Numbered from the stretch's first letter, positions 1-9,032 are shown. The stretch is DNA of 64,000 nucleotides from Nocardiopsis mwathae (GCF_014201195.1 NZ_JACHDS010000001.1:4836001-4900000), one strand, 5' to 3'. A program made the numbers and translations. The notes: generated by a model not told the origin, from the letters alone.

Positions 1-152
1 CGAACGAGACGACCGCACTTGATCCAGCGCGGCCCTTCCCCACGAACCCGCATGTTCGCCAGCGTCTGAGCGCTGGACTGCCACCTCTCCGACAGCTGCA
101 CCGGGGTGAGGTGAGGGTCCCCAGCAGACGGAACATTCTTCTTGGCAGGCAA
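1..152 (-). CDS. Partial helix-turn-helix (excisionase-like) protein, cut by the window edge
   Basis: Read on the minus strand from a TTG start at 150-152, preceded by a GGAAGGA ribosome site seven bases upstream. The roughly 50 visible residues contain the pattern LTPVQLSERW...TLANMRVRGEGPRWIK. This is the usual signature of the small MerR-like winged-helix proteins annotated as excisionase or helix-turn-helix domain protein in actinomycete integrative elements. It is divergent from the XRE gene and next to an integrase, which fits a role in excision or copy control. The 3' end lies outside the window, so length and exact family are unknown. The start choice is by ribosome site and is an inference. 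Confidence 0.5.
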   Translation of the reverse strand, partial: MPAKKNVPSAGDPHLTPVQLSERWQSSAQTLANMRVRGEGPRWIKCGRLV

Positions 153-202
153 ATTTCATCCTTCCAGGCATCAACTGGCCCGCCCGACGATAGGGCGGTA
201 TC

Positions 203-239
203 TTGACTTCTGTCAAACAGGATGTATTCTGCTTGCATG
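203..239 (+). promoter_or_regulatory. Promoter with overlapping operator; probably leaderless transcript
   Basis: TTGACT (203-208) and TATTCT (225-230) are separated by 16 bases, a good sigma70-type promoter. The ATG at 237 lies seven bases past the -10 element, where transcription would start, so the XRE mRNA is probably leaderless. The -35 box lies inside the inverted repeat TTGAC-TTCT-GTCAA (203-216), a likely operator, perhaps for the XRE protein itself. Confidence 0.5.
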
Positions 240-782
240 GAAGAATCTAAGCGAGGGCGCACCCACAGCACAGTCGGCCGCACCGGATCCCAGGTCGCCC
301 GGAACCTACGCCGGTTCAGAACCTTTCGAGGCATCACGACTGAAGCACTCGCCGAACAGGTCGCCAACCGAGGCGTACCGATCCAAGCGAGCGCGATCAC
401 GAAGATCGAGAAGGAACAACGCCGGGTCTCCGTGGATGAACTCATGGCCCTAGCCGTGGCCCTCAACGTGACCCCGAACTCCCTGCTGCTACCCACAGAC
501 GTCGATCGAGATCAACCAGTCGAGATCACCGGCCTGCGCGAGAGTGAACGCATCGCCGCTGGCTATGCCTGGCACTGGGCAACTGGGCTCGGACTGCTCG
601 ACGAAGATGCCGGACCCCACCCGTCCGTATTGCCATGGTGGCTGCATGACCAGTTCAACGCCGAACACCTCACCAGCATCATGGAGCGGCTCACTCCGGG
701 GGCCGGAGCACGGGTCACGCCTGATCTGCTCAGAGCGACTAGGGAGGGCGACCCGCAAGCACCCGAGGAGGATGGTAAGTAG
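237..782 (+). CDS. XRE-family helix-turn-helix regulator of the integrative element
   Basis: A 181-residue protein with an XRE/Cro helix-turn-helix in the first 90 residues (FRGITTEALAEQV, then ASAITKIEKEQRRVS, then LMALAVALNVTP). The C-terminal half has no motif I recognise. The ATG at 237 is preferred over the upstream ATG at 222 because the latter falls inside the -10 box. Its stop overlaps the GTG of the integrase by one base (TAGTG), so the two are translationally coupled. Small XRE proteins in this position are common in actinomycete integrative and conjugative elements and usually control integration or transfer genes; the specific target here is inferred. Confidence 0.8.
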   Translation: MEESKRGRTHSTVGRTGSQVARNLRRFRTFRGITTEALAEQVANRGVPIQASAITKIEKEQRRVSVDELMALAVALNVTPNSLLLPTDVDRDQPVEITGLRESERIAAGYAWHWATGLGLLDEDAGPHPSVLPWWLHDQFNAEHLTSIMERLTPGAGARVTPDLLRATREGDPQAPEEDGK

Positions 783-1978
783 TGGCACGGGCATGGGTTT
801 ATGACCGCACAAAGGACAAGACCTACTGCGAAGCGGTGAAGAAGGCGAAGGTGGCCAAGCGCACGCCTCCCGCACGATGGATGGTCCGCTACTACGACCC
901 CGCTGGGAAGCTGAAGAGCGCGGGAACCTATAAGAAGAAGCCGGACGCCGAGAAGCGGCAGACGGAGATCGAGGCAAGCCTTCATGAGGGCACCTACCGG
1001 AACCCTGCGGACGGGAAGGTGACCTTCGGCGAGATCGCGGAGAAGTGGTTGGCGTCGCGGACCGACGTCAAGCCCGCCACGTGGTGGAAGTACCGGAGCC
1101 TGCTGGACAACCACATCCTCGACCGGTGGGGGGACCTTCCCCTCACCGCGATCCACACCGAGGACATCGCCGTATGGATCGCTGAACTTCAGAAGCCGCG
1201 TGATGAGGGTGGAAGCAACCTCGGCGCATCCCAGACGTGCCATGCGCATGCGGTGCTGTCCATGGTCCTCGGATGGTGCGTTCCGCGCCGGATCGCGCTC
1301 AACCCTGCGAGGGGTGTGACGCTTCCCAAGCCCACCGAAGCGGAGCACGTCTACCTGTCCTATGAGCAGGTGGAAAAGCTTGCGGACGCCGCCGCAAACC
1401 TGAGGACGAAGTACAACCAGACGTCAGCGGCCTCGTCGGCGAACCGTGTCTTGATCCTGCTGCTCGCGTACACGGGTCTTCGGTGGAGCGAGGCGGCAGC
1501 GCTCCGTGTCGGCAAAGTGGACCTTGAGAAGCGGCGCATCCGCGTCTCTGTCACGTTCTCCGACGTCAAGGGCGAGCTGATCGAGCAGCTTCCCAAGACC
1601 GGCGAGCGGCGCACGGTCCCCATCCCCGCCTTTCTGGTGGCCGAGTTGAAACCGCTGGTCGACGGGCGCGACGCGGACGCCTACGTGTTCACCACGAAGA
1701 GGGGCGCCCCGCTGCGTATCCACAACTGGCGGAACCGAGAGTTCAGCAAGGCTCGCAAGAGCGCCGGGCTCGACGGGATGGGGCTCACTCCGCACAAGCT
1801 CCGGCACACGGCGGCGTCCCTGGCGATCGCAGCCGGTGCCGACGTCAAGGTGGTTCAGCAGATGCTCGGCCACGCCACCGCAACCATGACGCTCGACACT
1901 TACGGCCACCTGTTCCCGGACCGGCTCGACGAGGTGGCCGACGCGATGGACGCCGGTCGGATCAAGGCGACTCAGTAG
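782..1978 (+). CDS. int: Tyrosine site-specific integrase
   Basis: A 398-residue phage/AICE-type integrase. An N-terminal SAM-like, arm-binding region (residues ~60-170) precedes the catalytic domain. The catalytic residues are visible: Arg in the TGLRWSEAAAL box, HKLRHT (His-x-x-Arg), the His of MLGHA and the Tyr of TLDTYGH near the C-terminus. The enzyme recombines the element's attP with a chromosomal attB, here almost certainly the 3' end of the tRNA-Pro gene 117 bp downstream. It is co-translated with the upstream XRE gene. The element therefore extends leftward out of the window, with the int end at the tRNA. Length and residues indicate an intact enzyme. Confidence 0.92.
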   Translation: MARAWVYDRTKDKTYCEAVKKAKVAKRTPPARWMVRYYDPAGKLKSAGTYKKKPDAEKRQTEIEASLHEGTYRNPADGKVTFGEIAEKWLASRTDVKPATWWKYRSLLDNHILDRWGDLPLTAIHTEDIAVWIAELQKPRDEGGSNLGASQTCHAHAVLSMVLGWCVPRRIALNPARGVTLPKPTEAEHVYLSYEQVEKLADAAANLRTKYNQTSAASSANRVLILLLAYTGLRWSEAAALRVGKVDLEKRRIRVSVTFSDVKGELIEQLPKTGERRTVPIPAFLVAELKPLVDGRDADAYVFTTKRGAPLRIHNWRNREFSKARKSAGLDGMGLTPHKLRHTAASLAIAAGADVKVVQQMLGHATATMTLDTYGHLFPDRLDEVADAMDAGRIKATQ

Positions 1979-2094
1979 AAACGCGAAAGGCCGACCACCC
2001 CGAACCGTGTGCACTGAATGTGCACCGGCCCGAAGCGACCGGCCTTCGCCAATCTCCGGACCAGTCGTCTACCTGCGTAGACGCTGATCTCCAG

Positions 2095-2168
2095 TCGGGG
2101 TGGCGGGATTTGAACCCACGACCTCTTCGTCCCGAACGAAGCGCGCTGCCAAGCTGCGCTACACCCCG
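2095..2168 (-). tRNA. tRNA-Pro (anticodon CGG)
   Basis: The reverse complement folds as a full cloverleaf: acceptor CGGGGTG/CACCCCG, D-stem GCGC/GCGC, anticodon stem CTTCG/CGAAG with loop TTCGGGA (anticodon CGG), T-arm GTGGG-TTCGAAT-CCCGC, discriminator A. CCA is not encoded. Its 3' end faces the integrase gene, the normal arrangement for an attachment site used by a tyrosine integrase. Confidence 0.95.
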
Positions 2169-2259
2169 AAGCAACGTTGAACAGTCTAGCGGACTCCTAA
2201 GGGTGCTCGTGACTGCGATTCCGGAGGGCGGATGGGCCGGGCCGACCGGCCGGGAGGGG

Positions 2260-5200
2260 TCAGGCGTCGCCCCGGAGGCGCTGGAGTTCAGCCTGGGCGG
2301 CCTCGGCCTCGGGGACACCGAGCTCGCCGCAGATCCGGGCTGCGGCGGTGAGGTATTCGACTGCAGAGTCTCGATCGATGATGTCAGGGGGCAGGGTGCC
2401 GAGGCCGAGGAGGGCCCTACCCTCCGCGTGGCGTTCGCCGCGCTCGCGCGCGAGGTCGAGGGCCTGCCCGTGCGAGTCGCGGGCATCGGCATGACGAGCA
2501 CCACGCGCGTAGGTAACCCCGAGTTCGTTCAGGATTTCGGCGTCTCCGCTCCGCTGTCCGGTCGACCGGCCAAGCTCCAGCGCGGTGATATGGGCCTCGA
2601 CCGCAGCATCCAGGTCGCCGAACTCTCGGAAAGCGATCGCAAGCCCATTGCGCGTGTAGATTTCCTGGGCCTGCGAACCGAGGGTCTGAGCGGTCTTCAA
2701 CGCCTCCTCCAGGTAACGGAACCCTTCGTCGAATTCACCCATGCCGACCTTGACTTCACCCATGATCCGAGGAATATGTGCATCGCCTTCGAGCTGTTCT
2801 TCCACGACAATCCGCCGCGCGACCTCACAGAATTCTATAGCCTTTGGATAGTCTCCTAGCACCTGGTACATCAACGCGATATTGGCGCGCTGCATCACCT
2901 CCAGCCGACGGTCTCCTTCGGACACGGCACGTTCAAGGACCTTCCATGCGCAGGAAAGCGCATCGTGGAAGCGGCCCATTCGTTCATACACCATGCCGAG
3001 ATTTCCGTAGACCCGAAGCACGCCTCGCTCCTCGCCGATTTTGTTCAAAATTTCCAGCGCTTCAGACAGAAAACGAATAGATGTTTCAAACCGACCGGAC
3101 AAGCAATGAGCGATCCCCAGTCCGACCAGCATGATGGAGATCCCTCGTTCATTCCCCTGCGCGCGGCTGATCTCCAGCGCTTTCCCCTGGATAGTGATGA
3201 GCAGCTCGGTGCGTCCCTGGAACGCGTAGAAGCGCCATATGGCATCAACGAGCAGCCACGATGCGTCTCCAGCTCCGTCCGATGCGAAAAAGTCGAGAGC
3301 ATGGACCAGGTTCTCCTGGTGCACCTCGAACCACGCCACCGCCTCCGCCCGGCACGAGATCTCATTTCTGTACCGAGAAATCTCGGCCTCGTCCCTCTCG
3401 TAGTCGTGCCCTCTCGGTCCCATCAGGTCGGCAGCGGACTGCGACATGTCCAGGTAGTACTCTGCCATTCGCCTGCGCGCAGCCTCGATGTCCTCCTTGG
3501 GAATGATTTCCAGAGCCTTCTGCCGAGCGTAGGCTCCGATGAGGTCATGGAACCGGTAAACATCGACAGCCGACTCTTCCAGCAGGCAGACACTGACCAA
3601 CTCCTGAAGGAGATCGTCCGCATCAGGGGGTTCATACTTCAGCAACGACGTCGCCCCATGCAGATCGACACTGCTGCCGATCATGATCCCGAGAAACAGG
3701 AATGTTCGCTGCTGGACCGCGTTAAGGCTCTGGTACGAGAGCTCGAAGACCGCCTCGACACTGTGCCCGTCAAGACGTAGTTCACGGAATCTCCGTTGGT
3801 GCTCTCTGAGGCGTTGCTCGACGTGCGCGAATGTCCAACGCGGTCGGCTGAGCATACGTCCGCCCACGATGCGCAGCGCGAGGGGGAGTCCCCCGCACAG
3901 GCTCACGACGACCTGTGCCTGCTCCGGTTCCTGTTCCACCCGCGCCGTGCCGAGGATCGCAGAGAAAAGCTCAAGGGAGGATTCCTCGTCCAGCATGCCG
4001 AGCGAGATGTACCGCGCCCCACTCACGACTGCGATGTCCTGGCGTGAGGTCACAAGGGTTAGCGATCCCGGAGCCGCCGGCATCAGTGGGCTGACCTGTG
4101 CCGAACTGACCGCGTTGTCGAGCACGACAAGTACGCGTTTTCCCGCGAGCATCGCCCTCCACAGGGCCGAACGTTCCTCCACCGACTCTGGAATCGCGTC
4201 CGGCTCGACTCCCACTGCGCGCAGCAGAACACCGAGAGCAGCGAGGGCATCCAACGGCTTCTGGTCGACAGTGAAACCGTAGAGATCGATGAAGAGTTGA
4301 CCGTCCGGGAAATGTTCGACCAGTCGATGCGCGGCATGCACGGCCAGTGTCGTCTTTCCCGCACCACCCGGACCCGCGATCACGACGGCCTCAGCGCGGC
4401 CCGAGCTGTGTTCCCCGATATCGATGAGTTCCTGAAGGGGCCGTTCCCGACCGGTGAAGTCAGGGATGTCGCGGGGAAGATCATTGCGCGGAACGAATTC
4501 CGATGAGGGCTCCGCAGCAACATCACTGCGACCATCGGAAGCAGGATCTGCCGGTGTGGCAACAAGGCGGACCGCGCTCAACGAGCCGTCCACGCCGGTT
4601 TCGGTGTCCTTCAGAATCCGCTCGTAGAGCTCCTTGACGTCCGGGCTCGGGTCCACCCCCAGTTCCTCGGCCAGGTGCTGCCGGGTTTCGTGGAAGACGG
4701 CGAGGGCGGAGGCACGCTGGCCACTGCGGGAGAGCGCGGCGATCAGCAGGTACTGCAGGCGCTCCCGCAGTGGATCCTCTCGCACCAACGGCGTCAGGCG
4801 GGTCACGATCTCGGAGTAGAGGTGCAGAGAGAAGGCGCATTCAGCCCAGGCAGTGACCGCGGCCCAGCGCTCCTCCAGCAACGGCCGGCACACCGAGTAC
4901 CAAAGCTGGTCGGATCCGGTCCCGGAGAAGGGCTGCCCCCGCCAGCAGGCCAGGGCCTTGTTCCACAGGACGAGCGCCTCCGCCGGATCTCCTGCTGTTC
5001 GCGCACGGGCAACCAGGTCACGATAGCGATGGAGGTCGACCTTGTCGGGCTCGACTTGCGCCAGGTACCCACCCGCCGTCGTCTGGATGACATCAGGGAA
5101 TGCACGCCGCAGGTGCGAGATCTGCACCTGGATCACCGAACGCGCGGTGCGCGGCGGATCATCATCCCAGAGGTAACCGATCAGCCGTTCGACCGTCACC

Positions 5201-5379
5201 TCTTTGTCGAGATCCACCAAGAGCGCGCCCAGCACACAGCGTTGTCTCGGCCCTCCAACGGGAACCGATTCACCGTTGGACCAGGCCGTAATCGGACCGA
5301 GCACACCAAATTCCACAAATGGCACTGTAGCAAGACCATTTGCGGCAACTGGATAAATGTCGCAGCACCCGCAGCGCAC
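2260..5379 (-). CDS. AfsR/SARP-type regulator with NB-ARC and TPR domains
   Basis: A 1039-residue protein of the full AfsR architecture. It starts with an OmpR-like DNA-binding domain (residues ~20-110, FGVLGPITAW... and a winged helix), then a bacterial transcriptional activation domain (~115-270). An NTPase domain follows, with Walker A GPGGAGKTT (~335) and Walker B VLVVLDNAV. The last ~350 residues hold repeated TPR-like helices. Family members bind direct repeats upstream of secondary-metabolite genes and respond to ATP. It is on the same strand as the two small genes upstream. The annotated GTG start lies a few bases behind a GGAGGGG; a GTG at VPFVEFGVLGP (about 20 residues later) fits the family alignment better. 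The target pathway is unknown; the sugar cassette at 9-19 kb is the nearest candidate. Confidence 0.88.
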   Translation of the reverse strand: MRCGCCDIYPVAANGLATVPFVEFGVLGPITAWSNGESVPVGGPRQRCVLGALLVDLDKEVTVERLIGYLWDDDPPRTARSVIQVQISHLRRAFPDVIQTTAGGYLAQVEPDKVDLHRYRDLVARARTAGDPAEALVLWNKALACWRGQPFSGTGSDQLWYSVCRPLLEERWAAVTAWAECAFSLHLYSEIVTRLTPLVREDPLRERLQYLLIAALSRSGQRASALAVFHETRQHLAEELGVDPSPDVKELYERILKDTETGVDGSLSAVRLVATPADPASDGRSDVAAEPSSEFVPRNDLPRDIPDFTGRERPLQELIDIGEHSSGRAEAVVIAGPGGAGKTTLAVHAAHRLVEHFPDGQLFIDLYGFTVDQKPLDALAALGVLLRAVGVEPDAIPESVEERSALWRAMLAGKRVLVVLDNAVSSAQVSPLMPAAPGSLTLVTSRQDIAVVSGARYISLGMLDEESSLELFSAILGTARVEQEPEQAQVVVSLCGGLPLALRIVGGRMLSRPRWTFAHVEQRLREHQRRFRELRLDGHSVEAVFELSYQSLNAVQQRTFLFLGIMIGSSVDLHGATSLLKYEPPDADDLLQELVSVCLLEESAVDVYRFHDLIGAYARQKALEIIPKEDIEAARRRMAEYYLDMSQSAADLMGPRGHDYERDEAEISRYRNEISCRAEAVAWFEVHQENLVHALDFFASDGAGDASWLLVDAIWRFYAFQGRTELLITIQGKALEISRAQGNERGISIMLVGLGIAHCLSGRFETSIRFLSEALEILNKIGEERGVLRVYGNLGMVYERMGRFHDALSCAWKVLERAVSEGDRRLEVMQRANIALMYQVLGDYPKAIEFCEVARRIVVEEQLEGDAHIPRIMGEVKVGMGEFDEGFRYLEEALKTAQTLGSQAQEIYTRNGLAIAFREFGDLDAAVEAHITALELGRSTGQRSGDAEILNELGVTYARGARHADARDSHGQALDLARERGERHAEGRALLGLGTLPPDIIDRDSAVEYLTAAARICGELGVPEAEAAQAELQRLRGDA

Positions 5380-5427
5380 CCCCTCCCATAGGCGCTGCGG
5401 GCGCGGAAACGTTACGCTGGGAAACCG

Positions 5428-5661
5428 TCAGACCCCGACCTTCTCGGGCTGCCCCTCCCTCCTCAGGGGATCTTCCCTGCCCTCGCGGGGATCCTCCCGG
5501 TCCATCTCACGCTCGGCAGGACGCGGGAACGGATCGATCTCGCGTTCGATCGGGTCCTTGAAGGGGGTTGCCTTCGCGATCGCACGCCACTTCAGACGTG
5601 CGACCATCGCCGCGACCTGCTTCTCCCTGCTGGTCCCCCCAGCAGCCATGAGCTGCGTCAT
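5428..5661 (-). CDS. Small charged protein of unknown function
   Basis: A 77-residue protein starting at an ATG with a good AAAGGAG site six bases upstream. The N-terminal 40 residues look helical and basic (EKQVAAMVARLKWRAIAKA). The C-terminal half is made of proline- and Arg/Glu-rich short units (REDPREGREDPLRREG) and is probably disordered. It lies between another small gene and the AfsR-like regulator, all on the minus strand with gaps of about 45 bp, so co-transcription is likely. I do not recognise the family. No signal peptide or membrane segment is visible. Confidence 0.5.
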   Translation of the reverse strand: MTQLMAAGGTSREKQVAAMVARLKWRAIAKATPFKDPIEREIDPFPRPAEREMDREDPREGREDPLRREGQPEKVGV

Positions 5662-5707
5662 TTGCACTCCTTTGTCCTGAAAGTAGCTCCTGTCAGGACG
5701 CGGAGCC

Positions 5708-5929
5708 CTACGGCCAGTCGACAGCTAGGTCGTCTAGCTCCTCGTCATCCCCCCAGGGCTCCATGTCCTCCTCGCGAGGAACATCGTCACCTGCAGGGCC
5801 AGCCTTCCCAGACGCCAAGGCCCCGAGCCCGCATCCCCCCGGATCGACCGTCTCGGCATTTCCGGCCAGGAGACCCGCCACGATCTCGTGGAATTCGATG
5901 TCGACACGGTTCGGCTCAGTGACCAGCAT
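5708..5929 (-). CDS. Small acidic protein of unknown function
   Basis: A 73-residue protein with ATG at 5927-5929 behind an AGAGGAAG ribosome site. It begins MLVTEPNRVDIEF, has a Gly-rich stretch around a single cysteine (DPGGCGLGAL) and ends in a strongly acidic tail (EEDMEPWGDDEELDDLAVDWP). It is first of three minus-strand genes leading to the AfsR-like regulator. The leader-like N-terminus and Gly/Cys core recall precursor peptides, but one cysteine and no modifying enzyme nearby argue against a lanthipeptide. Function unknown. Confidence 0.5.
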   Translation of the reverse strand: MLVTEPNRVDIEFHEIVAGLLAGNAETVDPGGCGLGALASGKAGPAGDDVPREEDMEPWGDDEELDDLAVDWP

Positions 5930-6390
5930 GAGACTTCCTCTGTTCTTTCTGGTGACCGGAAAGATCTGTCCCCTACGGCGGACTTCCCCCCTGGATGAAC
6001 GCCGGACCGGTACCCGCAGGCCGTCCTCCTGCGGGGAACCGGTCGCGCCGAACACCCTTGACTCTAGGGAGGTCGACTTGCGAGCCGCTTTCGGTTCACT
6101 TACGGCAGCCGAGGCGACAGACAACCGGGTAATGATCAGCCCCTCCAGCGGGCACATGGCCTCCCGTTACACGCCGTCCGTCACCCTTCGCATTCTTCAT
6201 GCCACGCTCCACGCGCCAGCTTTCTCCCCCATCGGTTCAGGGGCGCGATCGGGGAAGTGGGTGGTCAGTTCCGTTCCGAACAGGCAGTCTGGAGCGATGG
6301 GCGCAGATGGGTCGCCCCGGCCCCTGCCGCCTCGGTTCTGCGGTGGTTCGATGCCAGGCTCCGGCGCGGGGTTCTGGCCCGGGAGGTGGG
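5930..6390. other. Intergenic region with a strong inverted repeat
   Basis: This stretch separates the minus-strand small genes from the plus-strand NUDIX gene and must hold both promoters. A long dyad, ACCGGTaCCCGCAGG with CCTGCGGGgAACCGGT, lies at 6006-6043 with a seven-base loop. It lacks a T-run, so an operator is as likely as a terminator. No gene is visible. Confidence 0.4.
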
Positions 6391-7380
6391 ATGAGCGCGA
6401 GTGACGGCGACGGCTGGGTGCGGCTGCCCGACGGGTCGCGGCGGTGGGGCCGTTTCGGTGCCTCGGGCCTGCTGCTGCACGCCGGGGACGGCGGCGGCGA
6501 CGGGGCGGGCGGGAGCAGCGGCGGGTACGTGCTGTTGCAGCACCGGGCCCTGTGGGGCCACATGGGCGGCACCTGGGGGACACCGGGGGGTGCCCTGGAC
6601 AGCGGGGAGTCCCCGGTGCAGGCGGCGCTGCGCGAGTTCGGGGAGGAGGTCGCCGGCGACCTCGGCGATGTGGCGCTCAACGGTGTGCACCGCCAGGAGC
6701 ACGAGGTCTGGCGGTACGACACGGTGCTGGCGCATTCGGCTCACCGGTCGGCTTTCACCCCCGGGAGCGCGGAGAGCACCGAGATCCGCTGGGTCGCACT
6801 CGACGAGGTGGAGCGGCTGCGGCTGCTACCGCCGTTCCGGAGCATCTGGCCCGGGTTGCGGGAGGCGCTCACCCAGCGGCTCGTGGTCGTCGTGGACGCC
6901 GCAGCGGTTCTCCGCCACCGGCAGGGCGGCCACGGGGCATGGCCGGAATCGGCCGCCGGTGATGCCGCCGTCGCGGCGGCCGGGCGCCTGCGCGACGAGC
7001 TCGCCCTCCTGGCCGCGTCCGGAGTCGACGGAGCGCTGCTCCCCGACGCGCTGGCGCTGACCCCGCTGCACCGCTGGTTCCCGCACATCCTGCTGCTGGT
7101 CGACGGCGACGCTCGGTCCGTGGCGTCGGTCCCGGGCGTGGAGGTGGTGGCGACGCCTCGCGGGAAGGCTGCGAGCGGCGCGGCCTCCGGTCGGCCGTGC
7201 GGACCAGGTGCGAACGGTGCGAACAGTGCGAACGGTGCGCACGCCCCGCGCACCCTTGTCGTCACCACACCCGAGAGTGCGGACGGCGGACGCGCAGCGG
7301 CCGGTGCGGGCGATCCCGGTGGCGGGGGCTCGGCTCCGGTCGCGGTGCCGCCGGACTGGCTGCTCAAGGCGGCCACCTGA
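6391..7380 (+). CDS. NUDIX-domain hydrolase with C-terminal extension
   Basis: A 329-residue protein; the ATG at 6391 sits directly behind GGGAGGTGGG. Residues ~15-160 form a NUDIX domain with the box GGALDSGESPVQAALREFGEEVAG (first G, the Glu, and REFGEE are in register; the second conserved Gly of the box is Ala). NUDIX enzymes hydrolyse nucleoside diphosphates linked to a second moiety with Mg2+. The ~165 residues after the domain are low-complexity in places (a GANGANSANGAH stretch) and may form a second module. Substrate unknown. It appears to be a single-gene unit, convergent with the PhzF-like gene. Confidence 0.8.
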   Translation: MSASDGDGWVRLPDGSRRWGRFGASGLLLHAGDGGGDGAGGSSGGYVLLQHRALWGHMGGTWGTPGGALDSGESPVQAALREFGEEVAGDLGDVALNGVHRQEHEVWRYDTVLAHSAHRSAFTPGSAESTEIRWVALDEVERLRLLPPFRSIWPGLREALTQRLVVVVDAAAVLRHRQGGHGAWPESAAGDAAVAAAGRLRDELALLAASGVDGALLPDALALTPLHRWFPHILLLVDGDARSVASVPGVEVVATPRGKAASGAASGRPCGPGANGANSANGAHAPRTLVVTTPESADGGRAAAGAGDPGGGGSAPVAVPPDWLLKAAT

Positions 7381-7423
7381 CCCGGCCGGGTTCCGTCCGG
7401 TGTGGCCGCCCCTACCGGCCCGG

Positions 7424-8224
7424 TCAGCCCCGGAGATCGCCCTCGCTGACGGTCACGGCCGATCCCCCGATGAAGACGCGGTCCGGGGCGGCCGGCGGCA
7501 TCTCCAGGTACAGCCGGCCGCCGCGCGCGGAGCACTGGAACGCGGTGAACGCGTTCTGCTTCAGCCTCCGCGCCCAGTACGGCGCGATCACCGTGTGCGC
7601 GCTACCCGTGACCGGGTCCTCCGGCACCCCGACCCGGGGGGCGAAGAAGCGCGACACGCACGCGTCGGGCGACCCCTCGTCGGCGCGCGCCGTGACGATC
7701 ACCCCGCGGCAGTCGAGCGCGGACAGGGCGGCCATGTCGGGGGTGATCCCGCGGACGGTCCGCGCGTCGGCGACCTCGACGAGGATGTCGCAGGTACCCG
7801 CGGTGCCGGTCCACACGGGTGCCGCGCCGAGCGCCTCGGCCAGCCCCTCGAAGCGCTCGGGGGTGGGGGTGTTGGCGGGGAAGTCCATCCACAGCCGCCC
7901 CTCGCGGGGGGTCACGGTCAGCACACCGCTGGAGCGGGTGGCGAATCGGATCGGCCCGTCGACCCCGTCCTCGACCAGCGCGTGCGCGGCGGCGAGCGTC
8001 GCGTGCCCGCACAGCGCGACCTCGACGGAGGGGGTGAACCAGCGCAGCGCGTAGTCCGCGGTGTCTCCGTCGGGGACGATGAACGCGGTCTCGGAAAGGT
8101 TGAACTCGGCCGCGACCTGCTGCGCCCAGGCCTCGTCGTAGGGGCCGTCGAGCAGCATGACGGCGGCGGGGTTTCCGGCGAAGGGCCGGTCGGTGAAGGC
8201 GTCGATCACGCGGAAGCGACTCAT
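7424..8224 (-). CDS. PhzF-family isomerase/epimerase
   Basis: A 266-residue protein beginning MSRFRVIDAFTDRPFAGNP, the usual start of the PhzF/diaminopimelate-epimerase-fold family. The catalytic Glu is in the NLSETAF motif (~residue 45), the WFTPSVEVALCGHAT motif follows (~70), and the late motif is GVPEDPVTGSAH (~215). Family members isomerise or epimerise small carboxylic substrates; PhzF itself acts in phenazine synthesis, but most homologues have unknown substrates and no phenazine genes are present here. It stands alone, convergent with the NUDIX gene. The ORF continues upstream of the ATG, but the conserved start is at 8224. Confidence 0.88.
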   Translation of the reverse strand: MSRFRVIDAFTDRPFAGNPAAVMLLDGPYDEAWAQQVAAEFNLSETAFIVPDGDTADYALRWFTPSVEVALCGHATLAAAHALVEDGVDGPIRFATRSSGVLTVTPREGRLWMDFPANTPTPERFEGLAEALGAAPVWTGTAGTCDILVEVADARTVRGITPDMAALSALDCRGVIVTARADEGSPDACVSRFFAPRVGVPEDPVTGSAHTVIAPYWARRLKQNAFTAFQCSARGGRLYLEMPPAAPDRVFIGGSAVTVSEGDLRG

Positions 8225-8582
8225 GCCAGCAGAACCTATCTCCCTGCTCTGCCTCCACGTCCACCCCCTTTTCTGCCGACCGGGCACTTCGGCGGCGGCC
8301 CGATCGTTGGGAGGGTCGAGCCGGTCGACCGTCCGCCCGCGCCGCAACGCCCCGGATACCGGGGCGCGGACACGGGGTACGGACACCGGCGGAGACGCAG
8401 ACCTGAACCGCAGGCTCGGCCGCGTCCGCGCCGCCCGACCTCCGGGGAGGGTGCACGGGGACGCGTCAGGGGTAAGTCAGGGATGTGCCCTGATGCGCCG
8501 TCGAGCGCCGCGGGGCATGCTAGGGAAACATGACCCGGCCGTGGGCCGGGGACGGGCAGCGCCCACGAGCAGAGGAGCGGAC
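8225..8582. other. Intergenic region, divergent promoters expected
   Basis: About 360 bases between the PhzF-like gene (minus) and the small membrane protein gene (plus). Both promoters should lie here. I see no gene, no clear consensus promoter and no repeat worth naming. Confidence 0.3.
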
Positions 8583-9011
8583 ATGACGCTGGAGCGCGGC
8601 AACGCATTCACTCCCGTCGCCTCGGCGACGATGATCTGGCCTTGGGGGACGGCCGTCGCCGCCGGAGCGGTCACCGGTCTCGGTTCGTTCCTGCTGAACA
8701 CGAGCCTTTCCTCCGGACTCACCACCGGGATCTTCTTCTTCGCCCTGGTCGGTGGCGCGGTGGCGCTGCTGGGCAGCAAGGGCGACCGCCGCGCCCGGCG
8801 CTACGCGGGCGCCTACCCGTGGCGCTTCGCGTCGGCTCCCGCCATGCTGGCGGGTGGCGGTGTCGCGGTGGTCACCTACCTGACGGCCGTGATCACCAGC
8901 GGGGCCATCATCGGCGGCCTGTTCGCCGCGGTCGGTACGGGTCTCCTCACCGCCGCCGTCGTCTGGGGCATCCTCGGCGTCATCGCGATGGTCGCGGGGA
9001 ACCGGTCCTGA
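8583..9011 (+). CDS. Small four-helix membrane protein, unknown function
   Basis: A 142-residue protein with ATG at 8583 behind AGAGGAGCGG. Four hydrophobic segments are visible at roughly residues 20-40, 45-65, 85-108 and 112-135, separated by a short basic loop (GSKGDRRARRYAG), so it is an integral membrane protein with the positive loop probably cytoplasmic. I do not recognise a named family. It is followed by a strong terminator and is a single-gene unit. Confidence 0.65.
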   Translation: MTLERGNAFTPVASATMIWPWGTAVAAGAVTGLGSFLLNTSLSSGLTTGIFFFALVGGAVALLGSKGDRRARRYAGAYPWRFASAPAMLAGGGVAVVTYLTAVITSGAIIGGLFAAVGTGLLTAAVVWGILGVIAMVAGNRS

Positions 9012-9032
9012 CGGCCGCCGCCCGACGGAACT

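Noticed and set aside
5708-5929. Lanthipeptide or lasso precursor
   Set aside because: Only one cysteine, and no modifying enzyme, protease or exporter beside it.
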